In this document: positions 42,217 to 51,266 of the stretch, piece after piece
Layout: each line of letters begins with the position of its first letter
How positions within the stretch are numbered: the first letter of the stretch is position 1
Assembly (NCBI RefSeq): GCF_003026455.1
Contig: NZ_PYMB01000003.1
Span: forward strand, 310,001-374,000
Length of the DNA: 64,000 bases
Source: Photobacterium rosenbergii
Lineage (GTDB): Bacteria > Pseudomonadota > Gammaproteobacteria > Enterobacterales > Vibrionaceae
Direction of reading: 5' to 3'
The notes under the pieces: model-generated
Told to the model about the DNA's origin: nothing
Seen by the model: only the letters and a program-made list of their open reading frames with translations
The model's database searches: none
Program-made: the position numbers and the translations under genes

Positions 42217-43051
42217 AATCCTCAATTTCTCGTGTGTCGACGGGCCTGGCAACAGGCTCGTTATCTTCATGCAAGGGTGCAACTACCAATGCAAGAATTG
42301 CCACAATCCACACACTATCGGTATCTGCAACCATTGTGGAGATTGCGTTAAACCCTGCCCGAGTCATGCATTATCACTGAGCGAAGGCAAAATACATTGG
42401 GATGCTGCGCTATGTACCCATTGTGATCGCTGCTTAGAAGTTTGTCCTAACCAGTCCAATCCCAAGACCCAGTTGATGGGCGTTGAGGACATTTTGCAGC
42501 TTGTCCGCAAGCACCAGCTGTTTTTATCAGGGATCACTGTCAGTGGTGGCGAGGCAACACTCCAGTTGCCTTTCATTGTTGAGTTGTTCAGTGCAATCAA
42601 AGCCGATCCAACGCTACGCCACCTGACCTGCATGATCGACACTAACGGCAGTCTCAGCCTGACCGGATGGGAGAAAGTACTGCCGGTATTGGACGGTGCC
42701 ATGGTTGATTTAAAAGCTTGGCAGGAAGAAACCCACGCTTGGCTAACCAGTCGCAGCCATCACAGGGTCATACAGACTATAGATATGCTCGCAAAACACG
42801 ATAAACTGGAAGAGGTCCGCTTGTTACATATACCGGGTATCACAGACTTCGAGCAAGAAATTGATGCCCTAGCCCATTTCTTGGGCTCACTGCCTCAGAG
42901 GACATCAGTAAGGCTCAATGCGTTCCAGCATCACGGTGTTGCCGGGGAGGCATTACAATGGCAGACATGCAGTCAAAAGCAGATTGAATCATTAGCCAAT
43001 GCGCTTGGCCAAAGAGGCATCGACACTCTTTATCGAAAGCCCATTGGATAA
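42182..43051 (+). CDS. yjjW: YjjW-family glycyl radical enzyme activase (radical SAM)
   Basis: A 289-residue radical SAM protein. CxxxCxxC is at C33/C37/C40 (MQGCNYQCKNCHN). It is followed by two ferredoxin-like clusters, CNHCGDCVKPCP and CTHCDRCLEVCPN. TVSGGEATLQ is the GGE SAM-binding motif. It installs the glycyl radical on YjjI. Translational overlap with yjjI supports a dedicated pair, as in E. coli where the pair lies near the deo operon; no deo genes are here. Confidence 0.94.
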   Translation: MSKRRATATVSKILNFSCVDGPGNRLVIFMQGCNYQCKNCHNPHTIGICNHCGDCVKPCPSHALSLSEGKIHWDAALCTHCDRCLEVCPNQSNPKTQLMGVEDILQLVRKHQLFLSGITVSGGEATLQLPFIVELFSAIKADPTLRHLTCMIDTNGSLSLTGWEKVLPVLDGAMVDLKAWQEETHAWLTSRSHHRVIQTIDMLAKHDKLEEVRLLHIPGITDFEQEIDALAHFLGSLPQRTSVRLNAFQHHGVAGEALQWQTCSQKQIESLANALGQRGIDTLYRKPIG

Positions 43052-43063
43052 TTTTTATTAAAT

Positions 43064-43999
43064 CTAGCCTTTTGACTCAGACTCATGCGATACCGCAACG
43101 ATCTGTTCATACAGCCAACGCTGGGCAGGATCGTTCATACTCGGTTGGTGCCAAACTAGGCTGTAGGACACCTCACCATAATTGAATGGCAGTGGCTTGG
43201 TGATCAATTCTCTTGCCTGTAGCGCGACATCCGCCCATTGGCGTGAACAAGTGAACAGCAGGTCACTGTGGTGACACATCAAGGCAGCACCACCGAAATC
43301 AGGTACGTTTACCGCAATTTTTCGTTTTTGGTGTTGCTGGGCAAGCTGAAGCTCAAAAAACGGCACATTCAAATCGTTATCAGTTATGCCGATATGACCG
43401 TAGCTCAGGTAGTCATCAATCGTCAGGGTTTTCTCTGCCAACGGGTGATTGGGGTTCATTAAGCACACCATTTCATCATCCAGCAAGGTTTCCCATACTA
43501 GGTTATTCTGGGTGCTCGGCGGCTGGCTTTTATCATGCGGTAGGATAATAAAATCCAACTGACCTTTGGCAAGGCTGTCAAAGCCCATATTGTCCCGCGA
43601 CCAAATCTCCAATCGCATACCCGGTGCTTGCTCCAACACCCTGGCACTGAGCTTGGCAGCCAATAATTCGAAAGTACTTTCGCGCATCGCCAGCGAAAAG
43701 CGACCTTGATATGACGCCGGGTCAAAGGCTTCCTGCGTCAGCATCTGGTTCATTTCGTTAATCATCTGGTGCACGGTCGGCCCTAGACGTCGCGCGAGAG
43801 GCGTAGCTACTAGCTGGTTACCATGACGGTAGAACAACTCATCATTAAGGTTGTCCCGCAGTTGGGTCAGAGTTTTACTCACAGAGGAAGGGCTCAGGCA
43901 TAACCGCTCAGCACTGGCAGTAACACTAAGCGTGTCCAGCATCACGTGAAGAGTGATGAGGTGCTTCATGCTGATTCGAGACAGTTTAATTAAATCCAT
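43064..43999 (-). CDS. LysR-family transcriptional regulator
   Basis: A 311-residue LTTR. The N-terminal helix-turn-helix is HLITLHVMLDTLSVTASAERLCLSPSSVSKTLTQLRDNL. The C-terminal periplasmic-binding-like effector domain ends WLYEQIVAVS. Its target is unknown. It converges on yjjW with 12 bp between stops. No neighbour reads divergently from its promoter within 100 bp, so the usual divergent-target rule gives no help; folE lies upstream on the same strand. Confidence 0.9.
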   Translation of the reverse strand: MDLIKLSRISMKHLITLHVMLDTLSVTASAERLCLSPSSVSKTLTQLRDNLNDELFYRHGNQLVATPLARRLGPTVHQMINEMNQMLTQEAFDPASYQGRFSLAMRESTFELLAAKLSARVLEQAPGMRLEIWSRDNMGFDSLAKGQLDFIILPHDKSQPPSTQNNLVWETLLDDEMVCLMNPNHPLAEKTLTIDDYLSYGHIGITDNDLNVPFFELQLAQQHQKRKIAVNVPDFGGAALMCHHSDLLFTCSRQWADVALQARELITKPLPFNYGEVSYSLVWHQPSMNDPAQRWLYEQIVAVSHESESKG

Positions 44000-44033
44000 A
44001 AGCCTTAATATCCAGATGAGATGGCAATAGCTA

Positions 44034-44063
44034 CAAAAAAGCCAGTAGATTACCTACTGGCTT
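44034..44063 (-). terminator. Terminator of folE
   Basis: AAGCCAGTAG (44039-44048) and CTACTGGCTT (44054-44063), with a six-T run on the minus strand. Confidence 0.88.
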
Positions 44064-44103
44064 GTTTCATAATAAATTATTCTGGATGAGCGTCAAATAA
44101 AGA

Positions 44104-44757
44104 TTAACGCAGACCGTTCAGAAATTCAGCGCGAGTGGCAGGGTTTCGCTTGAAAATACCGCCCAATGCTGTCGTTGTCGTGGTGCTAGTGGCATCCATT
44201 ACACCACGTGCTTTCACACAATAGTGGGTAGCATCCATTGTCACTGCCACATCATCGCTTTCCAGCAAGGTTTGAAGAGCAACAAGGATCTGCTGTGTCA
44301 TACGCTCTTGTACCTGTGGACGCTGAGCGAAGAAGCGGACAATACGGTTAATCTTTGACAAGCCAATGATCTTACCGCGAGGGATGTAAGCAACGGTCGC
44401 AGTACCGTCAATGGTCACCAAATGGTGCTCACAGGTACTGGTCAAGGTAATATCTTTAACACGAACCATTTCATCACAGTTCATCTTGTTTTCAATGACA
44501 GTGATCTTAGGGAAGTTGGCGTAATCTAGGCCAGAAAACACTTCATCAACATACATTTTCGCGATTCGATGGGGAGTCTCAATCAAACTATCGTCGGTTA
44601 GATCCAGTGAAAGAAGTTCAAGGATCTCACGCATGTGATACTCGATTTTTTCTTTCTTCTCTTCGCGGCTTACCACCTTATCAGTCATTGGGGTTTCTAA
44701 GCCACGCTCAACCAGTGCTTGGCGCACCTTCAATGCAGATTCGCTTAATGCAGTCAT
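44104..44757 (-). CDS. folE: GTP cyclohydrolase I
   Basis: A 217-residue enzyme catalysing GTP to 7,8-dihydroneopterin triphosphate, the first step of folate (and pterin) synthesis. Zinc ligands are visible in [13 protein letters not shown] and [11 protein letters not shown]. The family signature [19 protein letters not shown] is intact. GGAGG lies just upstream of ATG 44757; the longer frame to 44832 is not needed. It is divergent from moeA, a pairing that puts pterin and molybdopterin genes side by side. Confidence 0.97.
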   Translation of the reverse strand: MTALSESALKVRQALVERGLETPMTDKVVSREEKKEKIEYHMREILELLSLDLTDDSLIETPHRIAKMYVDEVFSGLDYANFPKITVIENKMNCDEMVRVKDITLTSTCEHHLVTIDGTATVAYIPRGKIIGLSKINRIVRFFAQRPQVQERMTQQILVALQTLLESDDVAVTMDATHYCVKARGVMDATSTTTTTALGGIFKRNPATRAEFLNGLR

Positions 44758-44981
44758 TCTTTTCCTCCAACCGGCTGGGCTTAAGGCAAACATCAAGTAC
44801 TTTAGATACTTATATGTATAAATCGTGCCCAAATACGAGTGCCAGCAAACTTTAAGACGGAAGGATACCCGTAATTGATCAAAATTACACTACAAAACTA
44901 GTCAGGTATTAGTGCTAGTGGCCTTTTTTTGTCATAATTACCCCACTAAAACCTATAACGACAATAGACGGATAACCTATT

Positions 44982-46214
44982 ATGGGATGTTGTGACACTC
45001 CAGGCTTAATGCCAGTCGAAACCGCACTGACTAAAATTCTTGACCAAGTTGAACCGCTGAAAGACGTTACCTCAGTTGCTCTTTCGGAGGGAATGGGCTT
45101 GGTACTTGCTGAAGATATTTGCTCGCCAATTAACGTACCGCCTTTTGCGAACTCGGCGATGGACGGCTACGCCCTGCGCATTGAAGACTTGGAAAACACC
45201 GATACCTTACGTATGGCAGGTAAATCGTTTGCCGGTATCCCTTATGACGGTGTTTGCCAGCCTGGTGAATGTATTCGCATTATGACCGGGGCCCAAATGC
45301 CAGAAGGTGCCGATACCGTTATCATGCAAGAAGAAACCGAAGTCGACGGCGACAACATCCGTTTTACGGCTAAAGTTTCTCACGGTGAAAACGTCCGCCC
45401 TATTGGTGACGATGTTCACCAAGGGGATGTGGTTGTCGCCAAAGGTAACCGCATTACCGCACGTGAAATGCCCCTGCTAGCTTCACTGGGCATCGCGACC
45501 CTGCCGGTATACCGCCGCCCAGTTGTTGCATTTTTCTCTACCGGCGATGAGCTACGTCCTGTTGGCGAGCCTTTGGAAGCTGGTCAGATTTACGACAGCA
45601 ACCGTTACGGTATCCGCGCACTGCTGGAAAAATTCGGCTGTGACGTTATGGATCTGGGCATTATCCCAGATTCTCCTGAAAAACTCCGTGAAGCATTTGA
45701 TAAAGCCACCACCGCAGATGTGCTGGTGACCTCCGGCGGTGTTAGCGTGGGTGAAGCGGACTACACCAAAGATATCCTTGATGAACAGGGTGAAATCGGT
45801 TTCTGGAAAATTGCAATGAAGCCAGGTAAGCCGTTTGCCTTTGGCACAATCAAAAATACCTGGTTCTGTGGCCTTCCGGGTAACCCTGTCTCTGCGATGG
45901 TAACGTTATACCAATTGGTCCAGCCAATGCTTGCCAAACTGTCGGGCCATAGCCAATACCAAGCGCCGCAGCGCCTAAAAGCCAAAGCAACCACGGTATT
46001 CAAAAAACGTCCTGGTCGCGCTGATTACCAACGCGGTATCTACCAAATTAACAGTGAAGGCCAAGTTGAGGTCGCGACAACGGGTAACCAAGGTTCAGGC
46101 GCATTTAGCTCCATGCACCAAGCAAACTGCTTTGTGGTACTCGAGCAAGAGCGTGGTCGTGTGATGCCGGGTGAAGATGTCACGATCGAACTTTTCAACC
46201 ACGCCATGTATTAA
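44982..46214 (+). CDS. moeA: Molybdopterin molybdenumtransferase
   Basis: A 410-residue MoeA, which inserts molybdate into adenylylated molybdopterin. Conserved segments are PPFANSAMDGYAL, IMTGAQMPEGADTVIMQEET, the molybdate-site domain FFSTGDELRPVGEPLEAGQIYDSN and TSGGVSVGEADYTK, and MKPGKPFAFG with GLPGNPVSAMV. Length is normal. moeB follows after 70 bp and is likely co-transcribed, although a hairpin (46223-46250) lies between them. Confidence 0.96.
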   Translation: MGCCDTPGLMPVETALTKILDQVEPLKDVTSVALSEGMGLVLAEDICSPINVPPFANSAMDGYALRIEDLENTDTLRMAGKSFAGIPYDGVCQPGECIRIMTGAQMPEGADTVIMQEETEVDGDNIRFTAKVSHGENVRPIGDDVHQGDVVVAKGNRITAREMPLLASLGIATLPVYRRPVVAFFSTGDELRPVGEPLEAGQIYDSNRYGIRALLEKFGCDVMDLGIIPDSPEKLREAFDKATTADVLVTSGGVSVGEADYTKDILDEQGEIGFWKIAMKPGKPFAFGTIKNTWFCGLPGNPVSAMVTLYQLVQPMLAKLSGHSQYQAPQRLKAKATTVFKKRPGRADYQRGIYQINSEGQVEVATTGNQGSGAFSSMHQANCFVVLEQERGRVMPGEDVTIELFNHAMY

Positions 46215-46222
46215 TCAATGAT

Positions 46223-46250
46223 TGTGTCCGCTCTATTCGGCGGACACAAC
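46223..46250 (+). repeat. Hairpin between moeA and moeB
   Basis: TTGTGTCCGC and GCGGACACAA can form a 10-bp stem. No T-run follows, so it may modulate or stabilise the transcript rather than end it. Confidence 0.6.
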
Positions 46251-46284
46251 ACTCTCAATTTAGAACTCCCTACAGGAATACACA

Positions 46285-47031
46285 GTGGTAGAACTTACCG
46301 ACGCAGAAATGCTGCGCTATAACCGCCAGATTATTCTTAAACAATTTGACTTTGACGGACAGGAAGCACTCAAAGCCACTTCCATGCTAATCCTTGGTGC
46401 TGGTGGATTGGGCTGCGCATCAACCCAATACCTTGCTGCGGCAGGTGTTGGCAAACTAACGTTGATTGATGACGATAAAGTTGAGGTTTCCAACCTTCAG
46501 CGACAGGTTCTGCACAACGACAATACGGTTGGCATGTTGAAAGTTGACTCAGCCAAGCAAGCCCTGCAACTAATCAACCCGAACACCGTTGTTGAGACCG
46601 TTGCCAAGCGCCTTGATGACGATGCGCTGAAAGCGCTTATCGAACAGCATGATATGGTGCTGGACTGCTGCGATAACGTAGATACCCGAAACCAGTTAAA
46701 CCGTTTGTGTTTCGAGACCAAAACACCGTTGATCTCTGGTGCAGCTATCCGTATGGAAGGCCAAATCAGTGTTTATACCTATCAAGACAATGAGCCTTGC
46801 TACCAGTGCCTGAGTGCTCTATTCGGCCAGCAAGCCCTGACCTGTGTTGAAGCCGGGATCATGTCTCCGGTAGTTGGCATTGTCGGTGCGGTACAAGCAA
46901 TGGAAGCCATTAAGGTCGCCGCTAATATGGGGCAACCGTTGACGGGTAAAATCCTAATGCTTGATGCGATGACAATGAACTGGCGCGAAATGAAACTAGG
47001 TAAGCAAGCTAGTTGTCAGGTTTGTGGTTAA
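46285..47031 (+). CDS. moeB: Molybdopterin-synthase adenylyltransferase
   Basis: A 248-residue E1-like enzyme that adenylates the C-terminus of MoaD. The ATP-binding LILGAGGLGCASTQYLAAAGVGKLTLIDDDKVEVSNLQRQ is intact, with the catalytic Asp in DCCDNVDTRNQLN. Zinc is held by CYQC and the C-terminal CQVCG. The first codon is GTG, with an upstream AGGA. A strong terminator follows, so the moeA-moeB unit ends here. Confidence 0.96.
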   Translation: MVELTDAEMLRYNRQIILKQFDFDGQEALKATSMLILGAGGLGCASTQYLAAAGVGKLTLIDDDKVEVSNLQRQVLHNDNTVGMLKVDSAKQALQLINPNTVVETVAKRLDDDALKALIEQHDMVLDCCDNVDTRNQLNRLCFETKTPLISGAAIRMEGQISVYTYQDNEPCYQCLSALFGQQALTCVEAGIMSPVVGIVGAVQAMEAIKVAANMGQPLTGKILMLDAMTMNWREMKLGKQASCQVCG

Positions 47032-47036
47032 AACCC

Positions 47037-47066
47037 AAAAAAAGGAAGCGTCCGCTTCCTTTTTTG
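47037..47066. terminator. Terminator of moeAB
   Basis: AAAAGGAAGCG and CGCTTCCTTTT with a short loop and T-run, 6 bp after moeB. Confidence 0.9.
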
Positions 47067-47282
47067 CTACTGCACCAAAACATCGAAAATTGGGGTGATC
47101 CTGAGCTCGACTCGTCGGTTAATTTTACGCCCTTCCGTTTTCACTTCCGAGCAATTGTAGGCAAAACATCTATCCCCTTTTAAAGTGTTAATTTCTTTCC
47201 CTTCTGCTCCACTTCCCCGTACCGGTCGATTACCACCAAGAAAGCTATGACCGCAGACTGTCTCTATCGACCACGTCATCAT
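47067..47282 (-). pseudogene. C-terminal fragment of an OmpA-domain protein
   Basis: A 71-codon frame whose end matches the final part of an OmpA-like peptidoglycan-binding domain: GHSFLGGNRPV, then TEGRKINRRVELRI. In full proteins about 80 further domain residues precede this. Here a TGA sits directly before the first ATG and no ribosome site exists, so only a remnant is left. The parent protein is unknown. Confidence 0.6.
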
Positions 47283-47391
47283 TCATCAAATGTATGAGTT
47301 TGTATGAATCGCCTGTCAGAGCAATGAATAACATTAAATTAATGCTACTATCCCAGAAACATAATGAACAGTGTTTTATAGTGCAAATATA

Positions 47392-47850
47392 ATGAAAAAA
47401 ATGGGACTAATCGCGTGTGGTTTGAGTGCATTGCTACTGGCTGGTTGTGCAACCCCGTATGATACCGATCGTGACTCTTTTTGGTCATTCGGTAAAGGCT
47501 TTGAAGTGACTCCCCTAGCACAAGATACTTGGCAAATCAGCTTCATCGGCAATGAAAACACCGACCGTACCCTAGCGAGAAACTACCTTCTTCACAAAGC
47601 AGCAGAACTTGCTCAAGGTGCTGGCTACCCTTACTTCGCTCTTCGTGGTGAGCAGAACTTCCGAGATCAAACAGGCAGCTCCTCTGGTATCGGTTATTCC
47701 AGCAGCGACTTCCTATACGGTATCGGCAGCACAATTTCAGAAACCACTGTTATGGTTGAGGTGATCGGCATGAACGAAAAGCCAGCAGAAAGCAGCCTTC
47801 CCGTTTACGAGTCTGACTTCATCTTGAAAAATGTTGATGTGAATTCATAA
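47392..47850 (+). CDS. Lipoprotein, CC0125/CC1285-like
   Basis: A 152-residue predicted lipoprotein with signal peptide MKKMGLIACGLSALLLAGC and lipobox LLAGC. The mature part has NYLLHKAAELAQGAGYPYFALRGEQ, the A-A-E-L...G-Y-x-Y-F pattern of CC0125/CC1285 family lipoproteins, and a Gly/Ser-rich loop (GSSSGIGYSSSDFLYGIGS). Function is unknown. The start at 47392 is fixed by the signal peptide. It is monocistronic. Confidence 0.72.
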   Translation: MKKMGLIACGLSALLLAGCATPYDTDRDSFWSFGKGFEVTPLAQDTWQISFIGNENTDRTLARNYLLHKAAELAQGAGYPYFALRGEQNFRDQTGSSSGIGYSSSDFLYGIGSTISETTVMVEVIGMNEKPAESSLPVYESDFILKNVDVNS

Positions 47851-48446
47851 TTCACCATTCAAAAAATCAAATTCATGTCATTGTCGGTTCTGTTGCCGGC
47901 AATGACCTGTTATGAACAATATTTCATCATACTCGCAAGGTCTCTGACATAAAGATTCAGATAATTTTGTATTAAGTATCGGTAAGAAAGTAGTAATGAA
48001 TAAATTGTGTAAGGTTGGTATTCAAAACAAAAAATTAAAGCATTGCTAATACTGCACGCTAGAAAAAAGGGGCACCAAGGGATAGTGCCCGCTCCCAAAT
48101 GGGTAAATTTATTTTAGCTATAACACAAAATATATGTCGACTCTAGGAACGGTCTGTCTTTATTGGAAATTGGCCAACGTCCAACAAAACAGTGTAGCTA
48201 CCCGTCCTTAACAACAGGATTAATATTACTGCCTCAATGTAGCACGAACAAATTGTACCTATCTATTAATCCAATAGCCCATACCTTCCTTATTTTAATT
48301 CTGGGTTACGCCGATGAAGAATAAGTCATGTTGATCTCTGAAATGATAAACCCCTCTCATTTATCACTAAGATTCTTTACCCTCCCAGCATTCAAACTAA
48401 GCTTCATTAAAACAACAAGTTAAACTTGAGCTTAGAGGTCTGCCCA
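47851..48446. other. Gene-free stretch
   Basis: TCATTGTCGG (47878-47887) and CCGGCAATGA (47896-47905) can form a hairpin after the lipoprotein gene, without a T-run. Otherwise AT-rich. No ORF with a ribosome site on either strand. Confidence 0.5.
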
Positions 48447-49103
48447 ATGCACGACATACTGACTGTTAGCGTTACCGTTTTTATGGGTTTCTTCGCCATC
48501 ATGAACCCTATCGCTAACACCGCTGTATTTATCGGCTTAACCAGTAATCAAACCCACCAGCAGCAAAAGGCGACGGCCTTCAAAGCCCTGTTTACCGCCT
48601 TTTGCATTGTTGCGGCTTTCAGTTTGCTCGGAAAAGGGATCTTCCAAGTCTTTGGGATCACCCTGCCGGCACTGCGCATTTCTGGGGGGATTTTAGTGTT
48701 CTTGGTGGGTTACCACATGTTACAAGGCAGTAGCTCTTCAATGCACAGTGAACAATCAGAGGGAGACAGCAAAAATACCCCCCCAAGTGAAGGTCAGGAT
48801 GTGGCGATATCACCACTCGCACTACCAATACTTGCAGGGCCCGGGACCATAGCAACAGCCATGAACTATTCAGCTGCTGGCGGTTTCTTAAGTATTGCTG
48901 TCACTATTTCAGCCTTTGCTTTGTTGTGCCTTATCAGTTTAGTTTGCTTTATTTATGGCCAAAAACTGGTGAGCTTGCTTGGAGAGAACGGCATCAGTAT
49001 TGTTACGCGACTGATGGGATTGATCCTTACCGTGATCGGCATGCAAATGGGCATTCAGGGAATACATGATGCAAGAGAATTACTTAATCAAGTACCCAAA
49101 TAG
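48447..49103 (+). CDS. MarC-family integral membrane protein
   Basis: A 218-residue inner-membrane protein with six predicted helices. The MarC signature is FFAIMNPIANTAVFIGLT near the N-terminus, with a second copy-like ISPLALPILAGPGTIATAM after the central loop. The MarC/NAAT family has no proven transport role in most bacteria. The start MHDILTV at 48447 is chosen because GAGG lies about 8 nt upstream. It is monocistronic. Confidence 0.88.
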   Translation: MHDILTVSVTVFMGFFAIMNPIANTAVFIGLTSNQTHQQQKATAFKALFTAFCIVAAFSLLGKGIFQVFGITLPALRISGGILVFLVGYHMLQGSSSSMHSEQSEGDSKNTPPSEGQDVAISPLALPILAGPGTIATAMNYSAAGGFLSIAVTISAFALLCLISLVCFIYGQKLVSLLGENGISIVTRLMGLILTVIGMQMGIQGIHDARELLNQVPK

Positions 49104-49139
49104 CTTTACCCCACGAGCTCTACCCTGTAATCGCTTTCC

Positions 49140-49907
49140 CTAATCAATGCGCTTGAAATAGTGGCCAGGCGTTGTACCGAAGTGCCTTTTGAACAAGCGG
49201 TTGAAGGCACTCAAACTAACGAACCCAACATCAAGCGCGACTGATGTCACTGATTGTCCACTCGCAAGACGCTTCAAGGCTTGAAATAACCTTACCTGAT
49301 TTCGGTATTCAATAAACGACATGCCCATTTCTTGCCGAAATAAGCGACTTAGCGTGCGGCTACTAATATTCAGACTCTTTGACCAATCGCTGAGTGATTT
49401 ATTTTCCGCTGGCTGGGCCATAATCGACTCACACACCATAACAAGCCTTTTATCCTTAGTAAGCGGCAAACTCAGTTCTGCTTGATCGGCGATCTTGAGT
49501 TGATCTAACAGCACACCTACCAACCTTTCTTTCTCGCCAGTATTTCCTTGCTCAAACCGCCCGGTAGTCATATAAGCAATGATCTCGCCTAGTAAACTCG
49601 AGACATTCACCACAGTACTGCTATTAGGAAGATGGGGTGAGCAATGAGGCTTGAGGTAAACATTCCTCATTTCAGCAAGCCCGTACATTTCAACCTTGTG
49701 GCTAATCCCTGCTGGTATCCATACCGCCCTTTGCGGCGGGATCACCCACAAGCTTTGCTCAGCCTCAACCACCATCACACCACTACAGGCGTAGACTAAC
49801 TGGCAATAATCATGGTTATGCCAACCTATGGTATATCCATCCGGATAAGTTTTCGGCACAACCACAACAGGTATGTCCGCTTCTGGGAAAAAGATGTCGC
49901 GTTTCAT
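49140..49907 (-). CDS. AraC-family transcriptional regulator
   Basis: A 255-residue regulator. The N-terminal cupin domain (GYTIGWHNHDYCQLVYACSGVMVVEAE...RAVWIPAGISHKVEM) is followed by a C-terminal double helix-turn-helix (SDWSKSLNISSRTLSRLFRQEMGMSFIEYRNQVRLFQALKRLASG, ending FGTTPGHYF). This layout is that of NimR-like regulators, which control a divergent MFS exporter. Here an MFS gene starts 105 bp away on the other strand and is the likely target. Confidence 0.92.
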   Translation of the reverse strand: MKRDIFFPEADIPVVVVPKTYPDGYTIGWHNHDYCQLVYACSGVMVVEAEQSLWVIPPQRAVWIPAGISHKVEMYGLAEMRNVYLKPHCSPHLPNSSTVVNVSSLLGEIIAYMTTGRFEQGNTGEKERLVGVLLDQLKIADQAELSLPLTKDKRLVMVCESIMAQPAENKSLSDWSKSLNISSRTLSRLFRQEMGMSFIEYRNQVRLFQALKRLASGQSVTSVALDVGFVSLSAFNRLFKRHFGTTPGHYFKRID

Positions 49908-50012
49908 CAACCTTGTGTCTCATATGGGCAATAAGTTGTCATGATATAGGCTATGAGACAAAGCGGTGCTCTGTAAACTGATTTCTATCATTTAACAGCT
50001 AGAAGCCGAACC

Positions 50013-51209
50013 ATGCACAAATACCATTTCCAGCTCATGAATTTAGGCCATGCGCTGAACCACTTTTTCATTCTGATTTTTCCAACGGCTATATTAGGGA
50101 TTCAACAAGACTGGGGAATGTCTTACGACGAATTATTACGACTGGGTAGCTTGGGCATGCTCGCCTATGGGTTAGGTTCATTGCCCAGCGGCTGGTTGGG
50201 CGATCGCTGGAGCAAAAGAGCCATGATGCTACTCTTTTTCTTTGGCATGGGGATTGCCGCTATGTTTACCGCGCTCGCACAAACCCCGTTTCAGCTATCG
50301 ATCGGGGTAATAGCTATTGGCCTGTTTGCTTCTATTTACCATCCCGTCGGCATCGCCTTAGTTTTCGCTACCACCGAAAAGACAGGCCGGGCAATTGCCG
50401 TCAATGGTCTGGCAGGTAATATTGGGCTTGCCTGCGCAACTGCAGTGACAGCTTTCCTGACCCAAACCATTAACTGGCAATCATCTTTTTTTATCCCGGG
50501 CATCCTTTGTGTACTCACTGGTATGGTTTATAGCAGAGTGTCAAAGGATGTGTCCTACCAACAGCAGAATAGAAAACAACAATCATCGGTGAGCCAAAAC
50601 CAACTACTTCGTTTGCTGTTGGCAATTGCTATCATTGCCACATTCGGTGGGCTCGTTTTTCAAACTATCACGGCGGCACTGCCCAAGATCCTGCAAGACA
50701 CCTTTACCCTGCCACTCAGCCAAATTGGCTTACTCGCGACAGGTATTTTCACACTGGCGGCCTTCGCCCAACTTATCATTGGCGAATTGATCGATCGCGT
50801 ATCAGCGAAACAACTATTATTTTGCGTGGTAGGCGGCCAAACCTCTTTTCTGTTACTGGCCTCAGTCACATCAGGATGGACGCTTGTACTTTGTTTAACT
50901 GGACTCGTTTTCAGCACCTACGCTCAGATCCCTATTAACGACTGGCTCATTGGCAAAAGCACCTCCGATAAATGGCGCTCAACTGTTTATGCTGTGAAAT
51001 ATATGCTGAGCTTCACTACCGGTCCTATAGCCTACTGGTTGATTGCCTATAGCTATTCAACCCCAAGCGAAACTACTAACCATTTCTCTTCCTTGTATTG
51101 GCTTTTAGCTGGTGTCATGTGCCTATCGGTGGCAGCAGTTGTATTCATGCCTGGCGAGAAAACGTCCAGTGTAAAGCAAAGTACAAGAAGTGTTGTTCCT
51201 AACCGCTAA
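50013..51209 (+). CDS. MFS transporter
   Basis: A 398-residue inner-membrane protein with about 12 helices. The MFS motif A region is GWLGDRWSKRAMML between helices 2 and 3. The early part (NHFFILIFPTAILGIQQDWGMSYDELLRLGS) resembles Fsr-type (fosmidomycin-resistance-like) exporters. It is divergent from the AraC regulator. The exported substrate is not known. It ends at a bidirectional terminator. Confidence 0.88.
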   Translation: MHKYHFQLMNLGHALNHFFILIFPTAILGIQQDWGMSYDELLRLGSLGMLAYGLGSLPSGWLGDRWSKRAMMLLFFFGMGIAAMFTALAQTPFQLSIGVIAIGLFASIYHPVGIALVFATTEKTGRAIAVNGLAGNIGLACATAVTAFLTQTINWQSSFFIPGILCVLTGMVYSRVSKDVSYQQQNRKQQSSVSQNQLLRLLLAIAIIATFGGLVFQTITAALPKILQDTFTLPLSQIGLLATGIFTLAAFAQLIIGELIDRVSAKQLLFCVVGGQTSFLLLASVTSGWTLVLCLTGLVFSTYAQIPINDWLIGKSTSDKWRSTVYAVKYMLSFTTGPIAYWLIAYSYSTPSETTNHFSSLYWLLAGVMCLSVAAVVFMPGEKTSSVKQSTRSVVPNR

Positions 51210-51214
51210 GCACT

Positions 51215-51242
51215 AAAAAGCCGGACAATCGTCCGGCTTTAT
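51215..51242. terminator. Bidirectional terminator, MFS / oppA
   Basis: AAAGCCGGAC (51217-51226), AATC loop, GTCCGGCTTT (51231-51240), between converging genes. Confidence 0.9.
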
Positions 51243-51266
51243 ATTCAATGGCAAATTGAAAGCGGC

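Noticed and set aside
47910..48098. 62-codon minus-strand ORF after the lipoprotein gene
   Set aside because: AT-rich, no ribosome site and no recognisable protein pattern.
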